Part shown: positions 25,422-34,025 of the stretch, in pieces
How positions within the stretch are numbered: position 1 is the stretch's first letter
Layout of the letters: each line of letters opens with the position of its first letter
Assembly (NCBI RefSeq): GCF_027944005.1
Contig: NZ_AP027204.1
Location: forward strand, 310,001 to 374,000
DNA length: 64,000 bases
DNA from: Polynucleobacter sp. SHI8
Lineage (GTDB): Bacteria; Pseudomonadota; Gammaproteobacteria; Burkholderiales; Burkholderiaceae
Reading direction: 5' to 3'
Program-made: the position numbers and the translations under genes
The notes under the pieces: generated by a model
The model's input: only the letters and a program-made list of their open reading frames with translations
Told to the model about the DNA's origin: nothing
Database searches by the model: none

Positions 25422-26354
25422 TTATTTAGCGAGATAAATCCAAAACGGAATTGTCACTGCAGCTAGGAGCGTCATTAAAGAAATGGTAACGGCCACAATA
25501 GGCCCGTTACCACCCATACGACTAGCCAGAACAAAAGCAGCATTCGCAGTTGGCATGCAGGCAAAGAGAACTGCATTGAACTTTTGCTCAGGCGGCAAAT
25601 GCAAGAGATTGGCTCCTAACAGAGCAAGAGCTGGAAACGCCATCAGTTTTAAAAATGTCCAGTACATGACAAGCACACCATCACTCTTCGTACTAACCCA
25701 TCTTAGACTTGCGCCAACACAGAGTAAGCCTAAAGGAATTGAGGAGTTACCTAAGCGAGAGATATTCAGTTGGACCATTTCAGGTAAATGAAATCCTAGG
25801 AAATTCAACAGTAAACCTGAAGTAGTAGCGATCACAAAAGGGTTTTTAATAATTTCCCACAAGGTATTTTGACCTGATCGATGGGCAAGACTATAAACGG
25901 ATAAAGCATTCGAGATTGGCACGAGACATGCGATGGTGATAGCCATGAGTTCTAGACCTGGAGCATCTAATATGCGGGTTGCAACTGCTAGAACAATATA
26001 GGTATTAAATCGAAAAGTTGTTTGAATACCAGAAACAAGATTGATAGGATCTGGCTTAAATAACCAGCGGGCACTATAAGCTAATAGACCCATGATGCTC
26101 ATACAGGTAGCTAAAAGTAATAGCATGAGGAAATTATCTGCCCAAACTAATTTGGCGTTGACGGCAGCATTAAATAATAGGCAAGGAAATAAGACCCAAT
26201 AGACTAATTTTTCTACGCCCTCCCAAATTGATTGCTTGATAAAGGTATAGCGATTCAAACACCATGCCAATAAAATCAGCATAAAATCAGGGAGAAGTAT
26301 AAAGGCGGTATTCAAAAGAAAATTGTAAGGTCGATGAATAAAATTAATGAACAA
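25422..26354 (-). CDS. AEC family (auxin efflux carrier-like) permease
   Basis: About 310 residues of mostly hydrophobic sequence with around ten predicted transmembrane helices, split by a charged loop near the middle. The pattern (LLPDFMLILLAWCLNRY, a C-terminal FACMPTANAAFVLASRMGG) fits the AEC family, which includes malonate and other carboxylate transporters. The true start is uncertain: the longest frame begins with a TTG that overlaps the divergent xerD start by 21 bp. A TTG at 26315 or ATG at 26282 would keep the first helix and avoid the overlap. Substrate unknown. Confidence 0.8.
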   Translation of the reverse strand: MFINFIHRPYNFLLNTAFILLPDFMLILLAWCLNRYTFIKQSIWEGVEKLVYWVLFPCLLFNAAVNAKLVWADNFLMLLLLATCMSIMGLLAYSARWLFKPDPINLVSGIQTTFRFNTYIVLAVATRILDAPGLELMAITIACLVPISNALSVYSLAHRSGQNTLWEIIKNPFVIATTSGLLLNFLGFHLPEMVQLNISRLGNSSIPLGLLCVGASLRWVSTKSDGVLVMYWTFLKLMAFPALALLGANLLHLPPEQKFNAVLFACMPTANAAFVLASRMGGNGPIVAVTISLMTLLAAVTIPFWIYLAK

Positions 26355-27260
26355 TCGCCTATTTTACGGCAAAGCACACAATACATTGGCAGCTTTATAG
26401 ATGCACTTTGGTTGGAAGATGGCTTATCAAAAAACACACTTGGAGCGTATCGAAGTGATTTAGAGATTTTTGCGCAGTGGCTTGATCAGGCATATCAAAA
26501 AAATATCCTTCAATCTACGACTGTAGAAATCACTGATTTCATGGCAAAAAGAAGAGCCGATAAAGCCACATCCGCCAATCGACGGTTAACTGTTTTAAAA
26601 CGATTTTTTCGTTACATGATTCGGCAAAACTTATTGGAAGAAGATCCCTGCATCAATATAAGACCTGCTAAACAAGCCATGAGATTTCCGACGAGTTTGA
26701 CCGAGTCCCAAATTGAAGCATTAATCAATGCGCCAAATATTGAAGAGGACTTAGGGCTACGTGATCGAGCCATGATTGAGCTGATGTACGCAAGCGGTTT
26801 GAGGGTATCTGAAATCATTCAGCTCAAGCTGATTCATTTACGTTTGAATGAAGGCATTATTCATATTGTTGGAGGTAAAGGAAATAAAGAACGCTTAGTC
26901 CCATTTGGCGGTGAAGCAGCCAATTGGATAGGGCAGTATTTAGAGCAAGCAAGACCAACACTGCTTGCTCATCAAACGAGTGAGTATTTATTTATTGGTC
27001 GTCATACAGCGAACTGTTTAACGCGCCAGGCATTTTGGTATGTCATCAAACGATATGCCGTGATTGCAGGTATACAGGGGCATCTTTCGCCACACACCTT
27101 AAGACATGCCTTTGCCACGCATTTACTCAATCATGGCGCTGACTTACGCGTAGTTCAATTATTATTAGGGCATGCGGATATATCGACGACACAAATTTAT
27201 ACCCACATTGCAAGAGAACGTTTAAAAAATATTCATCAACAACATCACCCTAGAGGATGA
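26334..27260 (+). CDS. xerD: Site-specific tyrosine recombinase XerD
   Basis: Resolves chromosome dimers at dif with XerC. It has an N-terminal SAM-like DNA-binding domain (about 12-100; LSKNTLGAYRSDLEIFAQWL) and a catalytic domain with Arg157 (SGLRVSE), Lys in GGKGNKERLVPF, HTLRH (His254, Arg257), LLGHADISTTQIYTH and nucleophile Tyr289. 308 residues. The sequence is that of the chromosomal XerD type rather than a mobile integrase, and the neighbours are housekeeping genes. Confidence 0.93.
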   Translation: MNKINEQSPILRQSTQYIGSFIDALWLEDGLSKNTLGAYRSDLEIFAQWLDQAYQKNILQSTTVEITDFMAKRRADKATSANRRLTVLKRFFRYMIRQNLLEEDPCINIRPAKQAMRFPTSLTESQIEALINAPNIEEDLGLRDRAMIELMYASGLRVSEIIQLKLIHLRLNEGIIHIVGGKGNKERLVPFGGEAANWIGQYLEQARPTLLAHQTSEYLFIGRHTANCLTRQAFWYVIKRYAVIAGIQGHLSPHTLRHAFATHLLNHGADLRVVQLLLGHADISTTQIYTHIARERLKNIHQQHHPRG

Positions 27261-27261
27261 C

Positions 27262-27888
27262 ATGACAACATGGTTAGCTGTAGCACTCATCATTGGCGCT
27301 TACATTTTAGGATCCATTTCCTTTGCCGTTTTAGTGAGTAAAGCTATGGGTTTGCCAAATCCCTACTCCTACGGGTCAGGAAATCCTGGAGCTACAAATG
27401 TACTGCGGACAGGTAATAAAAAAGCAGCGATTTTGACTTTACTTGGCGATGCTCTCAAAGGCTTTGTTGCCGTCATGATTGCTAAAAGTTTGATTCTTCA
27501 TCAAGATACCTGGCAATGGGTTATTGCCTGCGTTGCATTTTCTGTTTTCTTAGGACATGTATTTCCGATCTTTCATCGCTTCAAGGGGGGTAAGGGAGTT
27601 GCTACTGCTGCTGGGGTTTTATTTGGGATTCACTGGATTTTAGGATTAGCCGCTTTAAGTACTTGGTTAATCATTGCTTTCTTTTTTCGGTATTCATCCT
27701 TGGCTGCTTTAACCACTGCCATTTTTGCGCCGTTGTACGCTTACTTTCTTTTCTTTACCAATAAGACCGTTCATCAAGATGTATGCATTGCAGTTCTGGC
27801 TATTGGCGTTTTACTGATTTGGCGACATCAATCGAATATTCAACAATTGATGAATGGTAGTGAAGGAAAAATTGGCCAAAAAAAGTAA
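27262..27888 (+). CDS. plsY: Acyl-phosphate glycerol-3-phosphate acyltransferase
   Basis: Inner-membrane enzyme adding the first acyl chain to glycerol 3-phosphate from acyl phosphate. Conserved loops: GSISFAVLVSKAMGLPNPYSYGSGNPGATNVLR region, FLGHVFPIFHRFKGGKGVATAAG, and a later RYSSLAAL. Five hydrophobic helices. 208 residues. Starts one base after the xerD stop, with GAGGA upstream. Confidence 0.95.
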   Translation: MTTWLAVALIIGAYILGSISFAVLVSKAMGLPNPYSYGSGNPGATNVLRTGNKKAAILTLLGDALKGFVAVMIAKSLILHQDTWQWVIACVAFSVFLGHVFPIFHRFKGGKGVATAAGVLFGIHWILGLAALSTWLIIAFFFRYSSLAALTTAIFAPLYAYFLFFTNKTVHQDVCIAVLAIGVLLIWRHQSNIQQLMNGSEGKIGQKK

Positions 27889-27958
27889 AAAAAGACCTCT
27901 CAAGAAATTAAATACATTTACTGCGACAATCATTCAATAATTATTATTTATACTTACT

Positions 27959-28678
27959 ATGAGCTCAAAAAAAGAAAACCAAATGACTGAAGATGTCGGA
28001 ATTCCTGTTTCAGTAAAAATTCGTGAAAGACTAAAAAAAGCGCAAGTTCGCTTTCATGCAAATGATAATATCTCGGCGCATTTAGAGCCAGGCGAAATTG
28101 ATGCCATTTTTGCTGAAGTCAAGACCAAAATGAAAGAGGTTCTTGACAGCTTGGTAATTGATACCGAAGGCGATCACAATACGCAGGACACGGCGAACCG
28201 TGTTGCCAAAATGTTTATCAAAGAAGTATTTGCTGGTCGTTATTTACCGATGCCAACATTAACGGAATTTCCCAACGTTTCGCATCTGAACGAGCTGATG
28301 GTAATTGGCCCTATTGCCGTTAGAAGTGCTTGCTCCCATCACCTATGTCCGATTATGGGTAAGGTCTGGATTGGAGTTTTACCCAATAAAGATAGTAATT
28401 TAATCGGATTATCCAAGTATGCGCGCATGACCGAATGGATTATGGGCAGACCGCAGATTCAGGAAGAAGCCGTGATTCAATTGGCCGATGTTTTAGAGGC
28501 AAAAATGAAACCACTCGGTTTAGCAGTCGTGATGGATGCAGACCATTTATGTATGCAATGGCGGGGCGTGAAAGACTCTGATTCGAAGATGTTGAACAGT
28601 GTGATGCGTGGCACTTTCTTAAAAGACCCTAACCTACGACGTGAATTCTTATCCTTACTGGGCAGTCGATATAAATAG
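27959..28678 (+). CDS. folE: GTP cyclohydrolase I
   Basis: Converts GTP to dihydroneopterin triphosphate for folate. The zinc cysteines and His are in SACSHHLCP and DHLCMQWRG; GLSKYARMTEWIMGRPQIQEE and TQDTANRVAKMF are family signatures. 239 residues, with an N-terminal extension of about 45 residues. An ATG at codon 9 (MTEDVG) is an alternative start. Last gene of the xerD-plsY-folE stretch. Confidence 0.92.
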   Translation: MSSKKENQMTEDVGIPVSVKIRERLKKAQVRFHANDNISAHLEPGEIDAIFAEVKTKMKEVLDSLVIDTEGDHNTQDTANRVAKMFIKEVFAGRYLPMPTLTEFPNVSHLNELMVIGPIAVRSACSHHLCPIMGKVWIGVLPNKDSNLIGLSKYARMTEWIMGRPQIQEEAVIQLADVLEAKMKPLGLAVVMDADHLCMQWRGVKDSDSKMLNSVMRGTFLKDPNLRREFLSLLGSRYK

Positions 28679-28694
28679 AAGGATGAAGTTTAAT

Positions 28695-28709
28695 TGAGAA
28701 TCATTTTCA
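28695..28709. promoter_or_regulatory. Fur-box-like site 1
   Basis: TGAGAATcATTTTCA matches the 7-1-7 Fur consensus TGATAATnATTATCA at 12 of 14 positions. It lies just after folE and about 70 bp upstream of the predicted HiPIP transcription start. Confidence 0.55.
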
Positions 28710-28745
28710 TTTAAAAAACCAATTAAAACAATTACTTATAAAAAA

Positions 28746-28775
28746 TTTACAGAAATAATTATTATCATTTATGCT
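28746..28775 (+). promoter_or_regulatory. Predicted promoter of the HiPIP gene with Fur-box-like site 2 in the spacer
   Basis: TTTACA (28746-28751), 18 bp, TATGCT (28770-28775). The spacer holds AAATAATtATTATCA (28753-28767), 12 of 14 to the Fur 7-1-7 consensus with a perfect right half. Location between -35 and -10 is the classical place for Fur repression. Confidence 0.6.
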
Positions 28776-28816
28776 TCATTTTAGATTTAATTAAAACCCC
28801 TTTGAAAGGAAACGCA

Positions 28817-29125
28817 ATGAAAACCAATCGTCGCCAATTCATGATTTTATCTGCCTCTAGCTTAGCGGTAGCATCAGCTGGAACAGCATTTGCAGCAGAT
28901 CCAATGCTCCCTGAGACAGATCCTCAAGCCGTTGGTTTAGGCTACAAAGCAGATTCAACAAAAGTTGACGCAGCTAAATATCCAAAGCATAAGCCTACAC
29001 AAAAGTGCAGTGGTTGCTCTTTATACAAAGGTGCTGCTGGATCAGCAGCTGGTGGTTGCCAGATTTTCCCTGGTAAACAAGTTGCTGGTAATGGCTGGTG
29101 CAGTGCCTTTGCAGCGAAGGCTTAA
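28817..29125 (+). CDS. High-potential iron-sulfur protein (HiPIP), Tat-exported
   Basis: A 102-residue precursor with a twin-arginine signal (NRRQFM, cleavage near AFA-AD at residue 26). The mature part has four cysteines, Cys64, Cys67, Cys81 and Cys95, in CSGC...GGCQIF...GWCSAF, the HiPIP [4Fe-4S] ligand set. These are periplasmic one-electron carriers between cytochrome complexes and oxidases or other partners. ATG 28817 follows AAAGGA; an in-frame TTG at 28802 would include that site. The promoter has two Fur-like boxes and the gene ends in a strong terminator. Confidence 0.93.
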   Translation: MKTNRRQFMILSASSLAVASAGTAFAADPMLPETDPQAVGLGYKADSTKVDAAKYPKHKPTQKCSGCSLYKGAAGSAAGGCQIFPGKQVAGNGWCSAFAAKA

Positions 29126-29158
29126 TACCCTGACTTAAAACTTTCGTATAGACTGATT

Positions 29159-29193
29159 AAAATCCTTTACAGGAAACTGTAAAGGATTTTTTT
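29159..29193 (+). terminator. Strong intrinsic terminator of HiPIP whose stem contains the corA ribosome binding site
   Basis: A 14-bp perfect stem (29159-29172 with 29177-29190) closes a GAAA tetraloop and runs into a T tract ending at 29193, the base before the corA ATG. The right arm contains AAAGGA, seven bases before the corA start, so folding the hairpin would both end HiPIP transcription and hide the corA ribosome binding site. Confidence 0.8.
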
Positions 29194-30174
29194 ATGTTAG
29201 TTAATTGCGTTGCATACAAAGACGGCTATAAGTTAGCTGATATTACTTTTGCTGATGTTAGTGAATACCTGAAAAAAGAAAATGTATTTGTTTGGGTTGC
29301 TTTAAAAGATCCAGGCGATGAAGAAATTAAGATGATGCAAGAAGAGTTTGACTTGCATGATTTAGCGATTCAAGATGTACGCCACAGTAATCAACGACCA
29401 AAAAAAGAAGAGTATGGCGATGTCCTCTTTTCAGTGGCGCATTTAATTACCTTACTACCTGATAAAGAATTGCAAATAGGCGAATTGGATATTTTTACAG
29501 GTAAAAACTTTATTTTATCGATCCGTAAAAATAGCCCACAGGATTTCTTAGGCGTTAGAGCCCGTTGTGAAAAAGAGCCCCACCTTCTGAAAATGGGTTC
29601 TAGATATGTTTTATATGCGCTCGTCGATTATGTTGTCGATCATTACTTTGAAGTTCTGAATGAGATGGAGCTAGATTTAGATCTGATTGAGGAAGACGTC
29701 TTCACCAAAACCAAAGTCAAAGGGCGCAGTAACGTAGAAACTTTGTACTATATGAAACGTAAAGTATCGACACTAAAACATGCATGTGTTCCTTTACTTG
29801 AAAAATTTGCCAACTTTAGTGGCGGAAGATTACCTGCTGTTCTTGAAGGTGGAGAGTTAAATGAATATTTCCGTGATTTACAGGATCACTTAAAACGTGT
29901 TGTTGATCGTATCGACACATTAGAAAGTGCTTTATCACAATTGATTCAAGTGAATCTTTCATTAGTCACGATTGATGAAACTGAAATTACCAAACGACTT
30001 GCTGCGTGGGCAGGTATTTTTGGACTTGCTACTTCCTTTGCCGGAATTTGGGGGATGAACTTTGAAGGAATGCCTGAGTTGCAGTGGCAGTTTGGATATC
30101 CGATGGCATTAGGAGTTATTTTTGGAGGCTGTTTCCTCTTATTTAGACGTTTTAAAAAGATCCATTGGTTGTAA
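29194..30174 (+). CDS. corA: CorA family magnesium/cobalt transporter
   Basis: Pentameric inner-membrane Mg2+ channel. The 326-residue protein has the large N-terminal cytoplasmic domain, a long stalk helix (about 200-270) and two C-terminal transmembrane segments joined by the selectivity motif GMN (residues 287-289, WGMNFEGMPE). It ends with a basic tail (FRRFKKIHWL). ATG 29194 is directly attached to the T tract of the upstream terminator. No independent promoter could be recognised. Confidence 0.93.
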   Translation: MLVNCVAYKDGYKLADITFADVSEYLKKENVFVWVALKDPGDEEIKMMQEEFDLHDLAIQDVRHSNQRPKKEEYGDVLFSVAHLITLLPDKELQIGELDIFTGKNFILSIRKNSPQDFLGVRARCEKEPHLLKMGSRYVLYALVDYVVDHYFEVLNEMELDLDLIEEDVFTKTKVKGRSNVETLYYMKRKVSTLKHACVPLLEKFANFSGGRLPAVLEGGELNEYFRDLQDHLKRVVDRIDTLESALSQLIQVNLSLVTIDETEITKRLAAWAGIFGLATSFAGIWGMNFEGMPELQWQFGYPMALGVIFGGCFLLFRRFKKIHWL

Positions 30175-30184
30175 ATTTCAAATA

Positions 30185-30218
30185 GGGTATATTGAAAAGA
30201 ATTGTTTTCAATATACCC
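30185..30218. promoter_or_regulatory. Perfect 14-bp inverted repeat between corA and the PaiB-family gene
   Basis: GGGTATATTGAAAA (30185-30198) and its exact reverse complement (30205-30218) enclose a six-base loop, GAATTG. No T tract follows; the next bases hold AGGAAAT, the ribosome binding site of the downstream gene (start 30233). Operator or leader hairpin is more likely than terminator. Confidence 0.6.
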
Positions 30219-30232
30219 ATTAGGAAATAAAG

Positions 30233-30874
30233 ATGTATTTACCTCAGCATTTTAAGGAAGAGCGCCTTGAAATTTTGTTGCCCATTGTTCAAACATATCC
30301 ATTAGGCCTATTAGTCACTGTTGAACAGGGCATTCCACAAGTCAATCACTTGCCTTTTTTCTACAAAGAAGAGGCTTTAGAAGCGCATATCCCGAAAGTA
30401 AACCCTCTATATTCTTTTTTAAAAAGCGTGGGTAGTGTGGATGTTCTAGTAGTGTTTCAAGGACCCCAATCCTATATCACCCCTAGTTGGTATCCAACGA
30501 AAAAAGAGACTGGTAAAGTCGTTCCTACGTGGAATTATTCTGTAGTTCATGTGCGCGGAAAAATCTCTCTCAAGGAAGATAAGACCTGGATAAGAGCTCA
30601 TGTAGAAAACGTAACGAACTGGCATGAACCTAAGCGTGGATCAGAATGGCAAGTGAGTGATGCACCTCAAGACTATACAGATGCGATGATTTCCGTTTTG
30701 TGTGGTTTAGAAATTTCGATAGAATCCATGGTTGGGAAACTCAAATTAAGCCAAAATCGTCAAGAAGTAGATCGTTTAGCTGTTTTAGATCAGTTAGAAA
30801 ATAGTGTGCTTGAAGACGATGTTCACATGGCGCATCTTGCTAAGTTAGCTAAACAAAACATCAATAAAACTTAA
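30233..30874 (+). CDS. PaiB-family FMN-binding protein
   Basis: A 213-residue protein with the PaiB pattern: MYLPQHFKEER at the start, VFQGPQSYITPSWYPTKKE, VPTWNYSVVHVRG and a C-terminal GLEISIESMVGKLKLSQNR. PaiB of Bacillus is described as a transcriptional regulator of protease and sporulation genes, but the fold is a split-barrel FMN protein, and many relatives may be enzymes. Stop is 8 bp from the convergent MFS gene. A 14-bp dyad lies just upstream. Confidence 0.85.
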   Translation: MYLPQHFKEERLEILLPIVQTYPLGLLVTVEQGIPQVNHLPFFYKEEALEAHIPKVNPLYSFLKSVGSVDVLVVFQGPQSYITPSWYPTKKETGKVVPTWNYSVVHVRGKISLKEDKTWIRAHVENVTNWHEPKRGSEWQVSDAPQDYTDAMISVLCGLEISIESMVGKLKLSQNRQEVDRLAVLDQLENSVLEDDVHMAHLAKLAKQNINKT

Positions 30875-30882
30875 CTTATTTT

Positions 30883-32502
30883 TTAGTTACTATCAGAAAA
30901 AGAAGTCGCCACTCGACGCGTAATTTTCGGATGTTTAGCACCCACATGATATTGATAGCGTTCTTCTTGAAGATTGAGGTCATTGGTCGTAAAACGATCA
31001 AAACGTCTTAAATAATCAGCCCAAGTTTCAAAGACAAAATTTTCGACCATCATCCCGACTTTTTCTGCATCTTCAAACAGGCTCCATGACATAGCCCCTT
31101 GACGCAATCGAGCATCTCGCGAACGTTGCATCACCTCTTTAAAGGCTGCAATATTCTCACTCCCAATTTTGTACTCCAAAGAAATCATTACTGGACCAGC
31201 TTCGGGATCAATATCACGATCAGGTATCGGGTGTTCAATCGGACAAACCGGAGTCATATCTTCCTCAGTACCACCCTCTATCTTCAGGTGTTTGGTTAAC
31301 ATCACAGCCATGATGCCAAAGATGGATCCGCAAATGACACTAAAAGTAACGCTTGAGTGAGTCGTGAGTTTCCCCCAAATGGCCGCACCTATAGCGCTAC
31401 CACCCATTAACGACATCTGAAAAATAGACATTCCACGCGCCCTGATCCAACTGGGTAGAGCAAGTTGAGCAGAAATGGATAAAGAGTTAGCCGTCAAAAT
31501 CCAAAAACCACCACTAAACATCATCATGATGGCTGCCAACCATAAGGAAGGGGCTAGAACCACTCCAATAGAGGCGACTGCTTGCAAAATTTGGCTGATA
31601 GGGACTAATTGGTTTCTGTCGAAGCGATGACGCAACCGAGGTAATTGCGACGCAGCCACAATAGCCCCGAATCCTAAACAGGATAATAAGATCGTAAAAG
31701 TTTTTGCATCACCATTAAAGTGATCTTTAGCAATCACAGGTAAAAGAGCCATTAACGCTGATGATTGAACAAAAAAGATAAAAACTCGGAGTAACACAGC
31801 GCGCATTCGTGCGGAGGATTTTACGTATTGAATCCCAGCACGCATAGCACCTAAAAATCGCTCACCCGGAAGAGGTGAGACGTTGGATGTATATTTCCAG
31901 CGCCATATGAGAACGGTACAACCTAACGAGAGCACCATATTGAGGGCAAACACATACTCAGTTCCAGCACTCGCAATTAAAGCACCTGCCACGAGTGGCC
32001 CAATAATACGTGAAGCATTCATAGCTACACCATTGAGAGCAAGTGCTGAAGGAAGTTGCTCGCGATTCACAATATCAGGCACGATAGCGGCAAAGACAGG
32101 CCAACGCATCGCAAGACCAATACCATTGGTAAAGGTTAAAAACAATAATAATGGTGCGTTAAGCGAATTGGTAAAAGTCATAAAACACAACACCGCAGCA
32201 TTGAAGGCAATCCAAATCTGGGTTGCCATAAAATACTTTTTCCGATTCAAAATATCTGCGAAAGCCCCGCTTGGCAAGCCTAATAAAAATACAGGCAAAT
32301 TAGATGCCGTTTGAATCAGAGCAATTAATGTTGGAGATGCCGCTAGATCAGTCATCATCCAAGAAGCTGCGACATCATTCATCCACATACAGATATTGGA
32401 AGTCATCCAGGCGAGCCATAGCATGCTAAAGACACGATTCTTCAGCGGGGCCCACCAGATTTCTTCTTTAGATAGGGCGGAAGTAAAAGATTTGAATGAC
32501 AT
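30883..32502 (-). CDS. MFS exporter, MFS_3 (DUF894/EntS-like) type, with C-terminal soluble domain
   Basis: 539 residues. The first 410 form a 12-helix MFS transporter (WLAWMTSNICMWMNDVAASW, LPSGAFADILNRKK as the loop 2-3 motif). The last 110 residues are soluble, MISLEYKIGSENIAAFKEVM...MSWSLFEDAEKVGMMVENFVFETWADYLRRF, resembling a ferredoxin-like monooxygenase/dimeric alpha-beta barrel fold. This composite is known in MFS_3 proteins of proteobacteria. It probably exports small molecules; substrate unknown. It is divergent from the amidase gene. Confidence 0.87.
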   Translation of the reverse strand: MSFKSFTSALSKEEIWWAPLKNRVFSMLWLAWMTSNICMWMNDVAASWMMTDLAASPTLIALIQTASNLPVFLLGLPSGAFADILNRKKYFMATQIWIAFNAAVLCFMTFTNSLNAPLLLFLTFTNGIGLAMRWPVFAAIVPDIVNREQLPSALALNGVAMNASRIIGPLVAGALIASAGTEYVFALNMVLSLGCTVLIWRWKYTSNVSPLPGERFLGAMRAGIQYVKSSARMRAVLLRVFIFFVQSSALMALLPVIAKDHFNGDAKTFTILLSCLGFGAIVAASQLPRLRHRFDRNQLVPISQILQAVASIGVVLAPSLWLAAIMMMFSGGFWILTANSLSISAQLALPSWIRARGMSIFQMSLMGGSAIGAAIWGKLTTHSSVTFSVICGSIFGIMAVMLTKHLKIEGGTEEDMTPVCPIEHPIPDRDIDPEAGPVMISLEYKIGSENIAAFKEVMQRSRDARLRQGAMSWSLFEDAEKVGMMVENFVFETWADYLRRFDRFTTNDLNLQEERYQYHVGAKHPKITRRVATSFSDSN

Positions 32503-32588
32503 ATTTAATTCATTTTACTGCCGATGCATGAAATTGAGTTTGTGGAGTTAAATTGGGTAGAATCAATTTTATTTGATGGAAATTTAAT

Positions 32589-34025
32589 ATGTTAGAGAAA
32601 AACATTACTGCCTTATCAGCGATTGAACTATCTCAACTGATTCATCAGAGAGGCGTGTCTTGTGAAGAAGTCATGCGCGCTTATCTCCAACAGATCCAGC
32701 ACCTTAATCACCATGTCAATGCGATTATTTCGCTACAAGATGAAGAACAACTATTACAACAAGCCCGTGAAAAAGATCAACAATTTCATCAAATATCTAA
32801 CAAGGGATTTTTGTATGGATTTCCGCTTGCGCCAAAAGATTTGGCTGGAACAAGGGGCATTCCAACAACCTTGGGTTCCCCCATCTTTAAAAATAATATA
32901 AACGCACAAGACTCAGTTGTCGTGGAGCGCATGCGTGCTTCTGGCGGCATTTTGATTGGCAAAACCAATGTCCCTGAATTCGGACTTGGGTCTCATACCT
33001 ACAATACGCTGTTTGGCACCACGCTGAACAGTTATGACCAAACCAAATCGGCTGGAGGTAGTAGTGGTGGCGCAGCAGTTGCGCTAGCAGTGCATATGTT
33101 ACCCATTACGGATGGCAGCGACTTTGGCGGATCATTGCGTAATCCAAGTGCCTGGAATAATGTCTATGGCTTACGTCCATCACAAGGCAGAGTTCCATCA
33201 GGAACCGGTATGGAAGTGTATTACGATCAATTACCAACCGATGGTCCCATGGCAAGAAACGTTTCGGATTTAGCCATGATGTTAGCGATACATGCTGGTC
33301 ATGACCCACGCTACCCCTTAAGCTTGCAAAGCTCACCAGCAATCTATCAACAATCACTAGAAGCAACCATGCAGGGTAAGCGAGTTGGCTGGCTTGGTGA
33401 TTTTGGTGGGTACTTGCCCATGGAAGAAGGCTTACTCGATCAATTGATCCAAAGCCTCAAATATTTTGAAGCTATGGGTTGTGTTGTTGAACAGGTGATT
33501 CCCCAGTTTGATATGCATCAGTTATGGCAAGCATGGTTAGTTTTAAGAGCTTTTGTAACGGGCGGAAAGTTAATGTCGCTTTACCAAAATCCGGAACAAC
33601 GTGCTCTACTAAAACCTGAGGCCATTTGGGAAATCGAACAATCGATTGCACTCAAAGCAAGTGAAGTTTTTCAAGCATCAGCGATCCGAACAGCATGGAC
33701 AAAAGAACTACAAAGATTATTTCAGACATATGATGTACTTGTTTTGCCGAGCGCACAGGTCTTTGCTTTTGATGCGCAGCAGACATGGCCAAAAACCATT
33801 GCGGGACATACCATGGATACCTATCATCGTTGGATGGAGGTTGTTTTTGGACCGACGTTAGCAGGCTTGCCTGTTTTATCTTTACCGGCAGGGTTTCACC
33901 AAGGTGTTCCGTTTGGGTTACAGTTGATTGGTAAGCCACAAGGCGAGATGGAACTTTTGCAAATGGGATTTGCCTGGGAGCAGGTTACCCCATTCGCACA
34001 AGTCAAACCTACATTACTAAAGTGA
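32589..34025 (+). CDS. Amidase signature family hydrolase
   Basis: 478 residues with the complete Ser-cisSer-Lys triad: Lys83 (APKDLAG), Ser158 (AGGSSGGAA) and Ser182 (FGGSLRNP). The spacings 75 and 24 are those of characterised amidases. It hydrolyses an amide, perhaps an aryl or short-chain amide; it is not the GatA subunit, judging by the lack of gatB/gatC and by sequence. Between two MFS transporters; its tail overlaps the convergent MFS gene by 9 bp. Confidence 0.9.
   Translation: MLEKNITALSAIELSQLIHQRGVSCEEVMRAYLQQIQHLNHHVNAIISLQDEEQLLQQAREKDQQFHQISNKGFLYGFPLAPKDLAGTRGIPTTLGSPIFKNNINAQDSVVVERMRASGGILIGKTNVPEFGLGSHTYNTLFGTTLNSYDQTKSAGGSSGGAAVALAVHMLPITDGSDFGGSLRNPSAWNNVYGLRPSQGRVPSGTGMEVYYDQLPTDGPMARNVSDLAMMLAIHAGHDPRYPLSLQSSPAIYQQSLEATMQGKRVGWLGDFGGYLPMEEGLLDQLIQSLKYFEAMGCVVEQVIPQFDMHQLWQAWLVLRAFVTGGKLMSLYQNPEQRALLKPEAIWEIEQSIALKASEVFQASAIRTAWTKELQRLFQTYDVLVLPSAQVFAFDAQQTWPKTIAGHTMDTYHRWMEVVFGPTLAGLPVLSLPAGFHQGVPFGLQLIGKPQGEMELLQMGFAWEQVTPFAQVKPTLLK

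Noticed and set aside
26334..27260. Tyrosine recombinase as sign of a mobile element
   Set aside because: Sequence is chromosomal XerD type, followed directly by plsY and folE; no att repeats, phage genes or transposase nearby.
30185..30218. Intrinsic terminator of corA
   Set aside because: Stem is strong but no T run follows; the next bases are the ribosome binding site of the following gene.
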